From: IDS-8 sp965651325
Lineage (GTDB): Bacteria > Pseudomonadota > Gammaproteobacteria > Steroidobacterales > Woeseiaceae
Assembly (NCBI GenBank): GCA_965651325.1
Contig: CBFGSB010000001.1
Location: 1-64,000, forward strand
Reading direction: 5' to 3'
DNA length: 64,000 nucleotides
This document shows positions 1-8,682 of this stretch, piece by piece (the first letter of the stretch is position 1; each line of letters begins with the position of its first letter). The translations under genes and the position numbers were made by a program. The notes under the pieces were generated by a model that did no database searches, was not told where the DNA came from, and saw only the letters and a program-made list of their open reading frames with translations.

Positions 1-202
1 ATTTGAGATCGGGATAGCCCTTGAAGCCCAGCTTCTGGCTGAACTTGACCACGCTTGATTGGCTGATCTTGAGCGCGTTCGCGAGCTGCTGGGAGGAGTA
101 GTCCCGCAGCAGGTGCGGCGCCTCGAGGATGAAATCGGCGATGCGTCGCTCGATAGCCGACATCTGGTCGCGCTCCGCGCGAATTTTCAGCAACGGTGAC
201 AT
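1..202 (-). CDS. RpiR/MurR-family transcriptional regulator, N-terminal part (truncated by window edge)
   Basis: Only the first 67 codons are in the window; the gene runs off the left edge. The visible part is the N-terminal helix-turn-helix domain of the RpiR/MurR family. It has the typical pattern of a basic start (MSPLLKIRAERD), ERRIADFILEAP, then the recognition segment SQQLANALKISQSSVVKFSQ and KLGFKGYPDLK. Family members are repressors or activators with a C-terminal SIS domain that senses phosphosugars; MurR of Escherichia coli senses MurNAc-6-phosphate. The SIS domain cannot be checked here. The gene lies 21 bases downstream of the dipeptide epimerase gene on the same strand, so it is likely the last or a middle gene of that minus-strand operon and its local regulator. 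Start ATG at 202. The sensed ligand is inferred only from context. Confidence 0.85.
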   Translation of the reverse strand, partial: MSPLLKIRAERDQMSAIERRIADFILEAPHLLRDYSSQQLANALKISQSSVVKFSQKLGFKGYPDLK

Positions 203-223
203 CGCACTCTCAAGTACCCGGAA

Positions 224-1318
224 TCAATCGATCGGTTCCAGCCCGCGTATCTCGCGTATCCCGAGGCCCGGCGCATCCGTGACGCTGATCTCGGCCTCGT
301 TGAAGATGACGCCGCCGTCGATCGGATTGAACTCGCAAAGAGACGGCCCGTCCAGGTCGATCTTCGTAATGGCGTCGGATTTCGCCACCGCGAAGTGCAC
401 CGCCGCGGCCACGCTGATGCTGGTCTCCAGCATGCAACCGATCATGCATTCCACCTCGTACATCGCCGCGATGTCGGCTATGCGGATGGCATTCGAGATG
501 CCGCCCGTCTTCATGAGCTTGATATTGATGATGTCGGCGGCGCGCATGCGGATGAGCTCGACCACCTCCGTCGGGCCGAACACGCTTTCGTCCGCCATGA
601 TCGGCGTATGCACACGCTCCGTCACGTAGCGCATGCCGGTCAGGTCCTGCGCTTTCACCGGCTGCTCGACGAGCTCCAGGCGCACGCCCGCGTCCTCCAG
701 CGTTTGCAGCGCGTATACCGCCTGCTTCGCGGACCAGCCCTGGTTGGCGTCCAGGCGCAGCAGGGCGCGGCCTTCGACCGCCGCGTAGACCGCCTTGACG
801 CGTTCGATGTCGACGCCGATGTCCTTGCCGACCTTGATCTTCAGCGACTCGAAGCCGCGCTCCACGGCGGCGATGGAATCCGCCACCATCTTGTCGATGT
901 AGTCGATGCTGATCGTGATGTCGGTGGTGATCAGCGGATCGCCGCCGCCGAGCAGCCGATAGAGCGGCGCGCCGTAGAGCTGGCCCCACAAGTCGTAGAT
1001 TGCGATCTCGACCGCGGCCTTGGCGCTCGAATTCTTTTCCATCGCGGTCTGCACCAGTCGCGTGAGCTGGTTGAGATTGGCGACGTCGTGGCCGACCACC
1101 CGAGGCCAGATGTAGTGCCGGATGGCCTCGACGATGGAGCCGTGCGTATCGCCCGTGATGACCGCGGTCGCCGGTGCTTCACCGTAGCCGGTGTGACCGG
1201 TGTCCGTGCCGATCATGACCACGATGTCCTCGATCTTGTCGACCGTGCGCAGCGCGGTCTTGAACGGCGTTTTCAGCGGCACGCGCAGGATGCCGAAGCG
1301 GATGTCTGTGATTTTCAT
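224..1318 (-). CDS. L-Ala-D/L-Glu epimerase (dipeptide epimerase, enolase superfamily)
   Basis: A 364-residue enolase-superfamily protein of the muconate lactonizing enzyme subgroup. Family knowledge: dipeptide epimerases invert the Glu centre of L-Ala-D-Glu from murein so that ordinary peptidases can split it, acting in the cytoplasm with Mg2+. Visible catalytic features in order: the KxK base motif in SLKIKVGKD near residue 160, metal ligands in LLRLDANQGW near 190, LELVEQPV near 217 and MADESVFG near 242, and the second base lysine in INIKLMKTGG near 265. The C-terminal CMLETSISVAAAVHFA and IDLDGP are characteristic of AE epimerases rather than of MLE or o-succinylbenzoate synthase. It lies 10 bases downstream of the NlpC/P60 gene and upstream of the RpiR regulator, a pairing that echoes Bacillus ykfB-ykfC. 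Exact dipeptide specificity is not proven by sequence. Confidence 0.88.
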   Translation of the reverse strand: MKITDIRFGILRVPLKTPFKTALRTVDKIEDIVVMIGTDTGHTGYGEAPATAVITGDTHGSIVEAIRHYIWPRVVGHDVANLNQLTRLVQTAMEKNSSAKAAVEIAIYDLWGQLYGAPLYRLLGGGDPLITTDITISIDYIDKMVADSIAAVERGFESLKIKVGKDIGVDIERVKAVYAAVEGRALLRLDANQGWSAKQAVYALQTLEDAGVRLELVEQPVKAQDLTGMRYVTERVHTPIMADESVFGPTEVVELIRMRAADIINIKLMKTGGISNAIRIADIAAMYEVECMIGCMLETSISVAAAVHFAVAKSDAITKIDLDGPSLCEFNPIDGGVIFNEAEISVTDAPGLGIREIRGLEPID

Positions 1319-1328
1319 AGACGAGTAT

Positions 1329-2750
1329 TCATAAAGTCGGCGGAGCTTCCCTGGTCGGATCGTTCGCGACGCGCACGATGCTTCGCATGCGGTCGATGTA
1401 GGTGTCCCGTTCGTTGGCCGCGAGCGGCAGGAGCGGCGTCACCGAGACGCCGTTCAACCCGACCCGGCGAACCTCGCCGTCGGGTGCCTGGTATCCGAAG
1501 CCGGTAGTGTCGTGGATGACCCACGGCTCGCCGTCGACGTGGCCGATCACCATCATGACGTGGCCGGGTATGTAAACCAGCTCCCCGACGTCCAGGCTGC
1601 GCGCGGCCCGCAGGCGCTGTGCGCGGGTCGCCGTCTCGTCGAACATGTCCTTGTCGAATGCCGGGCTCACGCTCTGGTCGGAGGTGTTGCGCGGCACGAC
1701 CAGGCCCATGCTGCGGTAGACCTCGGAGACGAATCCGCTGCAGTCGCGCGTGCCGTAGGAGTGACCCCAGCCATAGCGCTCGCCCAGGAACTTGAAACCC
1801 TGGCGAATGATGTTCGCGCGCGTGAGCGGCAGGTAGTCGCCCGCGGTATCGGCGTTACGCTGCAGGAGCGCGGGCGCGAGGGTGAGCGAGCCATCGTCTT
1901 TGCGCAGGGGCAGCTCGATCACGTAGCCGTAAAACGGATGCTGGCCGTTGACGGTTTTACCCGCGGGCCAGTCCGCGAGCAGGGGCAGGCGCAGGCCCAT
2001 GTCGAGCTGCAGCTCCGAGAGCGCCGGCTGCTCCGGGGTGAAGACGGTCTCCACCGTCGCGCCGGTAACGATTCGCCAGGGCCCGCGGCTGCCGTACGCG
2101 AACACCTCGCGGGCAGGCCCTTCGGCCACGAACTGCTTCTCGATCCACGCCGCGTAGCGGTTCGATACGACGAACCACCATTGCCCGTCGCGGCTCTCGT
2201 GCGCGATGACCACCGCCTGGCCTGGAAACAGCGCGTTTTCCTGGAAGCGGTCGATGTCGGTGTCGCCGGGCTCGCGGAATACGCGCATATCCGTGGGAAA
2301 ACTCCGCAGCGGCGCACGCCGGACCACCAGGCCGTAGCGCGCGGGACGGCTTTCCGGGATCACGTCGAGATTCCGGTTGGCGACGATCGTGGCGACCGCG
2401 CTGTCCGGCACCGGCGCGCCCGCGGTGTCGTACAGCACGTCGTCCGGGGGCGCGGCGAGATCCTCGATCCACCCCGCTACGAGCTCACGGGACAACGCGC
2501 CCGGCAGCGCTTCGAGGTCGTACATGGACTCGTCCAGCGCAAACAAACGCGCGTTCTGCGCCTCGATCGCCTGCCGCTCGAGCAGGATTTCGTCCGGCTC
2601 GGCAAGCTTCGCAATCCAGAATTCCGGATCCAGGTGCACCGTTTCCACCCCGATGATGTCGAGCACCGGCCGCGGCTCGGCCGCCGCCGCGAGCGCGGGT
2701 AATGCGAGGACGGCCAGCAACAGCGCCGTCATGGCTTTGCTTCGCATCAT
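1329..2750 (-). CDS. Secreted NlpC/P60 peptidase with SH3 domains (YkfC-like gamma-D-Glu-mDAP endopeptidase)
   Basis: A 473-residue protein with a signal peptide (MTALLLAVLALPALAAAAEP) and therefore probably periplasmic. The middle part matches the arrangement of an N-terminal stabilising segment plus two bacterial SH3-like domains. The C-terminal third is an NlpC/P60 papain-like domain: catalytic Cys in GTRDCSGFVSEVY, His in IPGHVMMVIG and the third polar residue (His) in WVIHDTTG. This architecture (N_NLPC_P60, SH3_6, SH3_7, NLPC_P60) is known for enzymes cutting the D-Glu to diaminopimelate bond of murein peptides. The product, L-Ala-D-Glu, would be the substrate of the epimerase encoded 10 bases downstream. 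The start could be either of two adjacent ATGs at 2750 or 2747. The 3' end of the DUF819 gene lies 13 bases upstream, so the genes are co-transcribed. Confidence 0.85.
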   Translation of the reverse strand: MMRSKAMTALLLAVLALPALAAAAEPRPVLDIIGVETVHLDPEFWIAKLAEPDEILLERQAIEAQNARLFALDESMYDLEALPGALSRELVAGWIEDLAAPPDDVLYDTAGAPVPDSAVATIVANRNLDVIPESRPARYGLVVRRAPLRSFPTDMRVFREPGDTDIDRFQENALFPGQAVVIAHESRDGQWWFVVSNRYAAWIEKQFVAEGPAREVFAYGSRGPWRIVTGATVETVFTPEQPALSELQLDMGLRLPLLADWPAGKTVNGQHPFYGYVIELPLRKDDGSLTLAPALLQRNADTAGDYLPLTRANIIRQGFKFLGERYGWGHSYGTRDCSGFVSEVYRSMGLVVPRNTSDQSVSPAFDKDMFDETATRAQRLRAARSLDVGELVYIPGHVMMVIGHVDGEPWVIHDTTGFGYQAPDGEVRRVGLNGVSVTPLLPLAANERDTYIDRMRSIVRVANDPTREAPPTL

Positions 2751-2763
2751 GCGCCGCTTGCCC

Positions 2764-3915
2764 TCACCCGGTGAAGATCTTCGACAATATCGACGCCACG
2801 AACAGCCCGTTTCCCGTCCCGATCACGTAGCCGAGCAGCGCCAGCAAAATGGCGAGCGGCACCAGCGAGCGCGCGTAGCTCGCGGCGAGCAGCGGCGTTG
2901 CCGCCACGCCGCCGATATGCGCGAGTGACGCGATGCCGCACAGGTAGAGGTCGAAGTGGAACAGCCGGGCAGCGAGCAGCATCAGCCCCGCGTGCATGGC
3001 GATGATCACGACGCCGGCGAGAATGTACACCGGCGCGTCCCCGATCCCCTGGAAGTTGCTCTGCGAGGCGAGCACGGCGACCACCGCAATCAGCAGCGCG
3101 CCGGAAATCGTGGCGGCACCCGGGTAGCGGGCCAGCGGCGTGTGCGCAACCACCAGGCCCAGGGCGGTTGCAATGAGAATCGTCCAGGTGGTGGCCGATA
3201 CCATCGACGACTGCGGCAGGTACCCGGCGAGCCAGGAAGCGACGGCCGCCGCGACCAGGGCGAGCCCGAGCCACACGAGCACGCCGTCCGCCGTCGCCGG
3301 TCCCGTCGCCTGCGCCTCGGTCACGGTTAGCTCCGCGCTGGAGCGTGCCCCCGTCCAGCGATTGAACGCCGGCGCCAGGCTCGCGAGCGAGAACAGTATG
3401 GCGACCCATGTCGAGTAGCATAATGCATCGGTAAGAAGCGACATCGCCAGCAGGGAATCGGGCATCGCGATGGCTTCCTTGACGGCTATCATGTTGGCGG
3501 TGCCGCCGGTCCAGCTTCCCGACAGCGCTCCGAGCGGCATCCAGCCTTCCGCGGGCAGCCACGCACGAAAGATGAGCCCGGCCGTTACGAAGGCGGCGAA
3601 GAGGCTCGCCGTCGCGCAAAAGAACACGCCGAGGACCCGCGGCCCCAGCCGGTAGATCGCGCGCAGGTCGCAGTTGATCATGAGCAGGAACAGGAGCGCC
3701 GGCAGCAGCCGGGCGGTCACGGCCGACTGCGCCTCCTGGATTTCCGGGGTCACTTCCCAGAGGCCCAGCACCGCGAGGGCGGTAATCGACAGGTAGACCA
3801 GCACGATCGGCGGCGTGATCGCAAAGAGCCGCCAGCCGAGCCGCCGTTCCAGCGCGGGAAACAGCCCGGCGATCAGCAGCATCAGCGCCAGGTAAGGCCA
3901 TACCGACTGGATCAT
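2764..3915 (-). CDS. DUF819 (YjcL-like) integral membrane protein
   Basis: A 383-residue, very hydrophobic protein with roughly ten membrane segments and no signal peptide. It belongs to the DUF819/YjcL family; the signature stretch GSWTGGTANMIAVKEA sits near residue 135, and a second conserved glycine-rich part (AHIGGVAATPLLAASYARS) lies near residue 340. No member has a firmly established substrate that I know of. The fold resembles secondary transporters with an inverted repeat. As first gene of the minus-strand operon with an NlpC/P60 peptidase and a dipeptide epimerase, it is a good candidate for the inner-membrane permease for murein di- or tripeptides. That role is inference from neighbourhood only. 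Confidence 0.8.
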   Translation of the reverse strand: MIQSVWPYLALMLLIAGLFPALERRLGWRLFAITPPIVLVYLSITALAVLGLWEVTPEIQEAQSAVTARLLPALLFLLMINCDLRAIYRLGPRVLGVFFCATASLFAAFVTAGLIFRAWLPAEGWMPLGALSGSWTGGTANMIAVKEAIAMPDSLLAMSLLTDALCYSTWVAILFSLASLAPAFNRWTGARSSAELTVTEAQATGPATADGVLVWLGLALVAAAVASWLAGYLPQSSMVSATTWTILIATALGLVVAHTPLARYPGAATISGALLIAVVAVLASQSNFQGIGDAPVYILAGVVIIAMHAGLMLLAARLFHFDLYLCGIASLAHIGGVAATPLLAASYARSLVPLAILLALLGYVIGTGNGLFVASILSKIFTG

Positions 3916-4091
3916 TCATGCCCCTCTTGCACCCCGGAACAGGCGTTCTTCGATGCTGCCGGCCATCGCCGCAGGATGGTTGCAGAATATATGATTCCCG
4001 ACCGACTTTGCCGAAGCATAAACTATTGACCGCCGCTTGCAAACCGTGTTAAACAGCGCGACAGAAGAGCGACTGTGGGAGCCTTTTACTC

Positions 4092-5594
4092 GTGACGGCA
4101 TCGTGGGCGATCCGCAAACCCGTTGAGCGTTGCCGCGCCGCAAGCCTTGCCGCGCTGCTCGCCGCAATCCTGGCCGGCGCCGGCGCGGCGCTCGCGGGCG
4201 ATGCGGAGGCCGTCACCGACCGGGTAATCGCCGCCATCGATGCCGGCCAGTTCGCCTCGGCCGAGGCCGTCATCGCGCGCGCACTGGCGCAACCGGGGGT
4301 CGGCGACGATACCGCATCCGCCCTCCTCTTCCAGCGGGAGCGGATGCGCCGCATCCTGCTCGACTTCACGCTGGACGCGCAGGCCGTGAAGTCCCGCCTG
4401 CGGAAACAGATCCCCGACCTCACGGATGCCGAGTTCGCGCGCTGGGACGCGCAGGGACTCTTCGAGAGGCAGGTGATCGACGGAGAAGTCCGCTACTTCA
4501 ACCGCTCGCCCTCGAACCTGTTCCGGTTGAGCGCCGAAGCCCGTGCGCGGCGCGCCGAGCAGACGCCGTTCAACGACGGGCCCATGGAAACGCCGAACGA
4601 TTATCATCGCGCCGTGCGGCAAGCCGCGCTCACCGGGGAGCGCGCAAGCGTCCTGCCGCAGCGCATTCGCGTCACGCAATCGCTGACCGTCGATGCCGAT
4701 GCCGTGCCGGCCGGCGAAACGGTGCGCGCCTGGATCCCGTTCCCGCGCGTCCTGCCGGGTCAGCAGGAAGACCTGCAACTGCTTAAGAGCACGCCCGCCG
4801 CGCGGATCGTGGCACCGGAGTCGGCGCTGCAGCGCACGGTCTACCTGGAGCAAACGGCGCAGGGCGGCGTGCCGACCGAGTTCTCGATCAGCTATGAGCT
4901 GACGATCTACGCGCAGTACCAGGCGGTGGACCCTGAGCGGGTCGAGCCCGCCACGATCACGCCGGAGCTCGAGCCTTTCCTTTCCGAGCGCCCGCCGCAC
5001 ATCGTCTTCAACGAGTCGCTCGAGCTCTTCTCGGAACAGGTCGTCGGTGACGAGACCAACCCGTGGCGCATCGCGCAAAAGCTCTTCGCCGCGGTCGACC
5101 GGATTCCCTGGGCCGGCGCGCGCGAGTACTCGACGATCACCAACATCAGCAACTACGCGCTGCACGCGGGCCACGCCGACTGCGGCCAGCAGACGCTGCT
5201 CCTCATGACGCTGCTGCGCATGAACGGCATTCCCGCGCGCTGGCAGTCGGGAATGGTCTATTCCGAAGGCGACTACTGGAACCTGCACGACTGGGGCTGG
5301 TTCTACATCGCGCCCTACGGCTGGATGCCGATGGACGTGACCTTCGGCCGCTTCGAGGAAGCGCCGGAGCTCGAGTGGTTCTACCTCGGCGGGCTCGACG
5401 CCTACCGCATCGCGTTCAACGACGACTATGGCCGCCCGTTCCAGCCCGCCAAGCAGTTCTTCCGGTCCGAAACAGTCGACCTGCAGAGAGGCGAGGTGGA
5501 GTGGTCGGGCGGCAACCTTTATTTCGACCAGTGGGATTATTCGTTCGATGCAAAAGTGTTGAGCGGGCCCGCTAGCGACGCCAAGAAAACCTGA
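4092..5594 (+). CDS. Secreted transglutaminase-like (papain-fold) protein
   Basis: 500 residues starting at a GTG; GGGAG at 4077-4081, ten bases upstream, supports it. A hydrophobic stretch after a basic N-terminus (AASLAALLAAILAGAGAALA) is a signal peptide. The C-terminal half holds a transglutaminase-like core: Cys in GHADCGQQTLLLMTLLRMNG, His in NLHDWGWFYIAPYGW and Asp in MPMDVTFGRF, the Cys-His-Asp triad. Bacterial transglutaminase-like proteins are often peptidases rather than cross-linking enzymes. The N-terminal 150 residues match nothing I recognise. The gene is divergent from the DUF819 operon (176 bases between) and only 20 bases upstream of a TonB-dependent receptor. A periplasmic or surface peptidase working with that receptor on peptides is plausible; cleavage of murein peptides is inference. 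Confidence 0.75.
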   Translation: MTASWAIRKPVERCRAASLAALLAAILAGAGAALAGDAEAVTDRVIAAIDAGQFASAEAVIARALAQPGVGDDTASALLFQRERMRRILLDFTLDAQAVKSRLRKQIPDLTDAEFARWDAQGLFERQVIDGEVRYFNRSPSNLFRLSAEARARRAEQTPFNDGPMETPNDYHRAVRQAALTGERASVLPQRIRVTQSLTVDADAVPAGETVRAWIPFPRVLPGQQEDLQLLKSTPAARIVAPESALQRTVYLEQTAQGGVPTEFSISYELTIYAQYQAVDPERVEPATITPELEPFLSERPPHIVFNESLELFSEQVVGDETNPWRIAQKLFAAVDRIPWAGAREYSTITNISNYALHAGHADCGQQTLLLMTLLRMNGIPARWQSGMVYSEGDYWNLHDWGWFYIAPYGWMPMDVTFGRFEEAPELEWFYLGGLDAYRIAFNDDYGRPFQPAKQFFRSETVDLQRGEVEWSGGNLYFDQWDYSFDAKVLSGPASDAKKT

Positions 5595-5614
5595 GGAATA
5601 CCCGGGAGGGGGAC

Positions 5615-8600
5615 ATGCACAAGAGAACGTTGCTAGGTTACATGCGCGCGAGTGCGGTGGCGGTGTCCACGGCGCTCTGCCTGGCACTGGCGGTGCCGGC
5701 CATGGCGCAATCGCAGGACGGCGCGCTGGCGGGCCAGACGGAGCCTGGCGCCGAGGTAACGGTGACGGACCCGAACACCGGGTTCAGCCGCACGGTGAGA
5801 GCGAACGCCGACGGCAGTTACCGTTTCCCGTTCCTCCCGGTGGGTACCTACACGCTCGAGGTGAGCCGGGACGGCAACGTCGTCGCGCAGCCAGTCGAGG
5901 TCGTGGTCGGGCTCGGCAGGACGACGCTGGTGAACGTGGGCACCGCCATGGACGTCATCGAGGTCACGGGGTCGCGCATCACACCGGCGATCGACGTCAC
6001 GTCCACCGAGTCCGCGCTCAACATCTCCAAGGTGGAGCTGGAACGCCTGCCGGTGGACCGCAACCTCACGTCCGTGGCAACGCTTGCCTCCGGCGTCAAC
6101 AAGGGCGAGTTCGGAGGGGTGTCGTTCGGTGGCTCCTCGGTGGCCGAAAATGCCGTATACATCAACGGCCTGAACGTCACCGATTTCTACAATCGCGTGG
6201 GCTTCTCCTCCGTGCCGTATGCCTTCTACGAGGAATTCCAGGTGAAGACGGGCGGCTACTCGGTGGAGTTCGGGCGCACGACAGGCGGCGTCATCAACGC
6301 CGTAACCCGCTCCGGCACCAACGAGTTCGAGTTCGGTGCCGAGGCCGTCTGGGAGCCGAGCTTTCTGCAGGGCGAGGCCGACAATCATTTCGACAACTCC
6401 GGCAACCCCCAATACATCGCCCAGTACGACGAATACGACTACCAGGGTTTGAATCTTTACGCCGGCGGCCCGATCGTCCGCGACAAGCTGTTCTTCTTTG
6501 CGATGTACGAGCTTCGCAACTACGAGCCCATCAACACCAATAACAGCGGCTCGGCCATCAACGACGCCGTCTCCGACGACGGCTTCTGGGGCACCAAGAT
6601 CGACTGGCAGATCAACGACAACAACCTGCTGGAACTGCTTGCATTCTCCGACGAAAACACCGTAGCCACGGACGTTTACAGTTTCGACTACACGACGGGC
6701 GAACGCGGCGCGTTCCAGAACGTCGAGTACAGCGAAAGCGGCGGCACGAACTGGTCGGCCACGTACACGACTTACCTGACAGATGCACTTTCCGCCCGCG
6801 CGATGTACGGCGAGACCGAGCGTAAATCGGCGAGCTTCACGCCCAACGATGTCGATTGCAGCCGCATCGACGACAACCGCGAAGGCTTCGACTCCACCAT
6901 CGGTTGCACCACTGCCTCGTCGGTGATTGCACGCACTGACAGCCGAGAGCAGGCGCGGCTCGACTTCCAGTGGAGCCTCGGTGATCACCGGGTACGGTTC
7001 GGCGTCGACCACGAAGTCAATACGTCGGATCACTCGCAGCACTACGTCGGTCCCGACCAGTTGCGCTACGAAATATATGACACCGTGCCCGGCGCTTCGC
7101 TGCAGAACGACGTCGGCCCGAGTATCGTTCCCCCCGGCGTATTCGCCTACGTCCGAACCCGCGCGTACGCGGTCGAGGGCGAGTTCGAGACCACCGCCAC
7201 GGCCCTGTATCTCGAAGATAGCTGGCAGATCACCGATACGCTGGTCATCGACGGTGGCGTGCGATGGGACGCCTTCGACAACAAGAACTCGGATGGCGAT
7301 ACGTACATCAAGCTCGACGACATGGTAGCCCCGCGGTTCGGGTTCTCCTGGGATATGCAGGGCGACGGGCGCAGCAAGCTGTTCGGTAACGCCGGCCGGT
7401 ACTTCCTGCCGGTCGCGAACGTGATCAACATCAAGCAGGCCGGCGGCTTCTCCGACATCCGCACCTTTTACGTGTTCGAAGGGCTCGAGGATTTCGAATA
7501 CGACGGCCAGACCTATCAACGCCCGATCCTCGGGGCCCAGATCGGACCGGTCAACGATTCGCAGGGCGACGGCACTGTCGGCGACCTGCGCGGCGAGGTC
7601 GATGCCGACATGGACCCGGTCTACCAGGACGAGATCATCCTGGGATACCAGTCCATGATCGACGAGCACTGGTCCTGGGGCGTGCGTGGCATCTACCGCG
7701 AGCTCACGAACGCAATCGACGACATGGAAATCACGTCCAACGGTATTGTCTGCAACGGTGACACCGGGTACGTCGGTTGGGTAATGGCCAATCCCGGCGA
7801 ACCGGTAACCGTGTGGGGAGACAGCGACTGCGACGGCGTGTCGGACAGCTACATTACCGTCGACACGTCGCAGGAAGGCTGGAGCCTCTACGACGAAGAG
7901 GGCAACTACATCGGCGACGTGGGTTACCCGTCACCCGAGCGCACGTACAAGGCCCTCGAGTTCCAGATCGACCGTGCCTGGGACGATCAGTGGGCGTTCA
8001 ATGCTACCTACACGCTGGCGTACAGCGAGGGCAACGCGGAAGGGCCGGTCAATTCGGATACCGATTTCGCCGACGCCGGCCGCACCGAGAACTACGACAA
8101 GCCCTGGGTCAACCTCGGCGGCGTGGGTCCGCTCCCGAACGATCACCGGCACCAGATCAAGCTGCGCGGTTCCTACGGATTCAACGACAACTGGCAGGTC
8201 GGCGGCACGCTGTTCGCCCAGTCCGGGCGCCCGATCAACGCCTTCGGCGTGGGCAACCCGTGGGATGAGGAGAACTTCCGCAGCTTCTACGTTTGCACGG
8301 CCAACTGCGTGCCGCCAGACGATCCCGAAGCCGACTGGTCTCCCGCCGACCGGGAATGGGAGCACCGGGGTCGCGGCTGGGCCGGGCGTATGCCGTGGAC
8401 CTACAATCTCGGCTTGAGCGTCACCTACCAGCGGGAGTTCGACGCGTTCGACCTCCGGGCGAAGTTCGCCGTCTATAACGTGCTCGACCAGCAGCGCGTG
8501 ATCGAGGTCGACGACGAGTACGAGACCGATATCGGCTTCATCAACCCGGATTATCTCCAGGGCACGGCCTACCAGTCGCCGCGCTACGCGCAGTTCCAGG

Positions 8601-8617
8601 TTACGGTCGACTTCTGA
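5615..8617 (+). CDS. TonB-dependent outer-membrane receptor with N-terminal carboxypeptidase-regulatory-like domain (Oar-type)
   Basis: 1000 residues. A signal peptide (ending about AVPAMAQS, residue 33) is followed by a carboxypeptidase-regulatory-like beta-sandwich at residues about 40-110 (GAEVTVTDPNTGFSRTVRAN, DGSYRFPFLPVGTYTLEVS). A TonB-type plug starts near IEVTGSRITP at 113 and a 22-strand barrel of aromatic-rich strands ends in QFQVTVDF with terminal Phe. This is the Oar/SusC-like layout. A strong ribosome site (GGGAGGGGG) directly precedes the ATG. It follows the transglutaminase-like gene by 20 bases and ends in a clear intrinsic terminator, so those two form one transcript. Such receptors import large substrates at the cost of proton-motive force. 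Muropeptides or peptides would fit this neighbourhood; the substrate cannot be read from sequence. Confidence 0.9.
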   Translation: MHKRTLLGYMRASAVAVSTALCLALAVPAMAQSQDGALAGQTEPGAEVTVTDPNTGFSRTVRANADGSYRFPFLPVGTYTLEVSRDGNVVAQPVEVVVGLGRTTLVNVGTAMDVIEVTGSRITPAIDVTSTESALNISKVELERLPVDRNLTSVATLASGVNKGEFGGVSFGGSSVAENAVYINGLNVTDFYNRVGFSSVPYAFYEEFQVKTGGYSVEFGRTTGGVINAVTRSGTNEFEFGAEAVWEPSFLQGEADNHFDNSGNPQYIAQYDEYDYQGLNLYAGGPIVRDKLFFFAMYELRNYEPINTNNSGSAINDAVSDDGFWGTKIDWQINDNNLLELLAFSDENTVATDVYSFDYTTGERGAFQNVEYSESGGTNWSATYTTYLTDALSARAMYGETERKSASFTPNDVDCSRIDDNREGFDSTIGCTTASSVIARTDSREQARLDFQWSLGDHRVRFGVDHEVNTSDHSQHYVGPDQLRYEIYDTVPGASLQNDVGPSIVPPGVFAYVRTRAYAVEGEFETTATALYLEDSWQITDTLVIDGGVRWDAFDNKNSDGDTYIKLDDMVAPRFGFSWDMQGDGRSKLFGNAGRYFLPVANVINIKQAGGFSDIRTFYVFEGLEDFEYDGQTYQRPILGAQIGPVNDSQGDGTVGDLRGEVDADMDPVYQDEIILGYQSMIDEHWSWGVRGIYRELTNAIDDMEITSNGIVCNGDTGYVGWVMANPGEPVTVWGDSDCDGVSDSYITVDTSQEGWSLYDEEGNYIGDVGYPSPERTYKALEFQIDRAWDDQWAFNATYTLAYSEGNAEGPVNSDTDFADAGRTENYDKPWVNLGGVGPLPNDHRHQIKLRGSYGFNDNWQVGGTLFAQSGRPINAFGVGNPWDEENFRSFYVCTANCVPPDDPEADWSPADREWEHRGRGWAGRMPWTYNLGLSVTYQREFDAFDLRAKFAVYNVLDQQRVIEVDDEYETDIGFINPDYLQGTAYQSPRYAQFQVTVDF

Positions 8618-8626
8618 TATCCCCCT

Positions 8627-8666
8627 CCGGCGGTCCGTGCCTCGCGGTGCGGGCCGCCGGCTTTTT
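8627..8666 (+). terminator. Strong intrinsic terminator after the TonB receptor gene
   Basis: Arms 8627-8637 and 8650-8660 pair over 11 base pairs (one G-U) around a 12-base loop, and the stem is followed by CTTTTTG. It starts ten bases after the receptor stop codon. It ends the transglutaminase/receptor transcript and lies over the upstream GTG that could be mistaken for the start of the next gene. Confidence 0.85.
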
Positions 8667-8682
8667 GCCCGGCGAGCACGCC